Shown here: in pieces, positions 6,213-6,446 of the stretch
Layout of the letters: every line of letters starts with the position of its first letter
Position numbering within the stretch: the stretch's first letter is position 1
DNA from: Bacteroidales bacterium
Lineage (GTDB): Bacteria; Bacteroidota; Bacteroidia; Bacteroidales; JAOZMU01
DNA length: 6,446 nt
Assembly (NCBI GenBank): GCA_029934165.1
Contig: JAOZMU010000208.1
Coordinates: 1 to 6,446, forward strand
Direction: 5' to 3'
The notes under the pieces: generated by a model
Databases searched by the model: none
Told to the model about the DNA's origin: nothing
The model's input: the letters and a program-made list of their open reading frames with translations, nothing else
Position numbers and translations under genes: made by a program

Positions 6213-6242
6213 TTGGTCTAAGGTTTTAGATTTGTATTTTTG
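6213..6242 (+). promoter_or_regulatory. Candidate Bacteroidetes promoter (TTG-N19-TATTTTTG)
   Basis: TTG at 6213-6215 is followed after 19 nt by TATTTTTG (6235-6242), which fits TAnnTTTG. Spacing is in the expected 19-21 range. A transcript would begin near 6249 and run toward the ATG at 6421, giving a leader of about 170 nt with the hairpin at 6401-6413. Such strings are common in T-rich DNA, so this is a moderate-to-weak call. Confidence 0.4.
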
Positions 6243-6400
6243 TAAAACGTTTTTAAATTTATTATAAAACCAGAAGGGAATGTCCTTTTGCTCAATGAAT
6301 AAAAGTAATAACTTAATGAAATTGAAACTGTATTAGGTTGTATGTCAGGGTTTTATGGTTTGTTAATTTTAATATAATATAATCTGTTGTTTATCAAATA

Positions 6401-6420
6401 AGGTCTAAGACCTATTTTTT
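6401..6420 (+). terminator. Small hairpin plus T-run (weak terminator or leader structure)
   Basis: AGGTC-TAA-GACCT (6401-6413) is a perfect 5-bp stem with a 3-nt loop, followed by ATTTTTT. The form resembles a short intrinsic terminator, but the stem is weak and an ATG follows directly, so it might instead lie in the leader of the next gene. Confidence 0.3.
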
Positions 6421-6446
6421 ATGAAACGTTTAAGCTGTGAATTAAC
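6421..6446 (+). CDS. Possible start of a gene running off the window
   Basis: ATG at 6421 opens the frame MKRLSCEL and stays open to the window end, only 26 bp. The M-K-R start and the A/T-rich lead-in suit Bacteroidetes genes, and a candidate promoter lies 180 bp upstream. There is no clear Shine-Dalgarno sequence and too little sequence to judge function. Confidence 0.25.

Larger units (their letters stand above)
6069..6446. other. AT-rich intergenic stretch, no convincing complete gene
   Basis: Between the repeat and the window end I find only a candidate promoter (6213-6242), a small hairpin (6401-6413) and a possible gene start (6421). GGTCTAAG occurs twice (6215-6222 and 6402-6409). 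A reverse open stretch of 48 codons (6186-6332) lacks a usual start codon and may be chance or the tail of a decayed gene. No tRNA, rRNA or recognisable riboswitch was seen. Confidence 0.6.

Noticed and set aside
6186..6332. Reverse 48-codon open stretch
   Set aside because: No ATG, GTG or TTG start at its head and no recognised similarity; AT-rich DNA easily gives such peptides. Kept only as a low-interest note.
6280..6336. Forward 18-codon ORF preceded by AGAAGGGA, a Shine-Dalgarno-like string
   Set aside because: Too short, and Bacteroidetes rarely depend on Shine-Dalgarno sequences; no conservation can be judged.

Overview
The window looks like AT-rich Bacteroidota (Bacteroidetes) chromosome. 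The support is a TAnnTTTG-type promoter box (TATCTTTG) placed correctly in front of one gene, weak Shine-Dalgarno sequences, two predicted lipoproteins, and gene families typical of that phylum: an AAA-ATPase_like/DUF1703 protein, a protein resembling the C-terminal region of DUF2723/GT117 proteins, and a GSSS-type SGNH hydrolase. Nothing in the sequence gives a genus.

Layout. Positions 1-154 hold one and a half tandem copies of a 102-bp AT-rich repeat. Positions 190-351 hold a GC-rich island (about 54% G+C by hand count, against 22-27% on either side) that can fold into one long imperfect hairpin. Next come two forward genes: an SGNH/GDSL-family lipoprotein (415-1230) and, 10 bp later, a GNAT acetyltransferase (1241-1789). 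The acetyltransferase carries a perfect 17-bp inverted repeat inside its coding sequence. Its end overlaps by 14 bp the end of a reverse-strand gene (1776-3701) for a lipoprotein that resembles the periplasmic part of GT117 proteins without their membrane domain. A second reverse gene (3837-5564) encodes an AAA-ATPase_like protein with a C-terminal PD-(D/E)XK nuclease-like domain, and it has its own promoter box.

From 5565 to the end there is no convincing gene. This stretch holds the promoter, two small hairpins, an inverted copy of the 101-bp repeat (5701-6068), and, splitting that copy, a 259-bp element (5728-5986) with 24-bp imperfect terminal inverted repeats and an 8-bp target duplication. 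Removing the element and one duplication restores the repeat to exactly the length of the left copy. The element is therefore a non-autonomous transposon (MITE-like), possibly mobilised by an ISL3-type transposase. The last 380 bp contain a candidate promoter and what may be the first codons of a gene running off the window.

How the parts relate. The SGNH hydrolase and acetyltransferase are probably co-transcribed. No shared pathway is evident among the four genes. The block 155-5700 is bracketed by inverted repeats, but it carries no transposase, so I read the repeats as dispersed intergenic elements rather than transposon ends. I see no clear defence system, CRISPR array, tRNA or rRNA. The most interesting signals are the non-coding elements and the stand-alone GT117-like lipoprotein.
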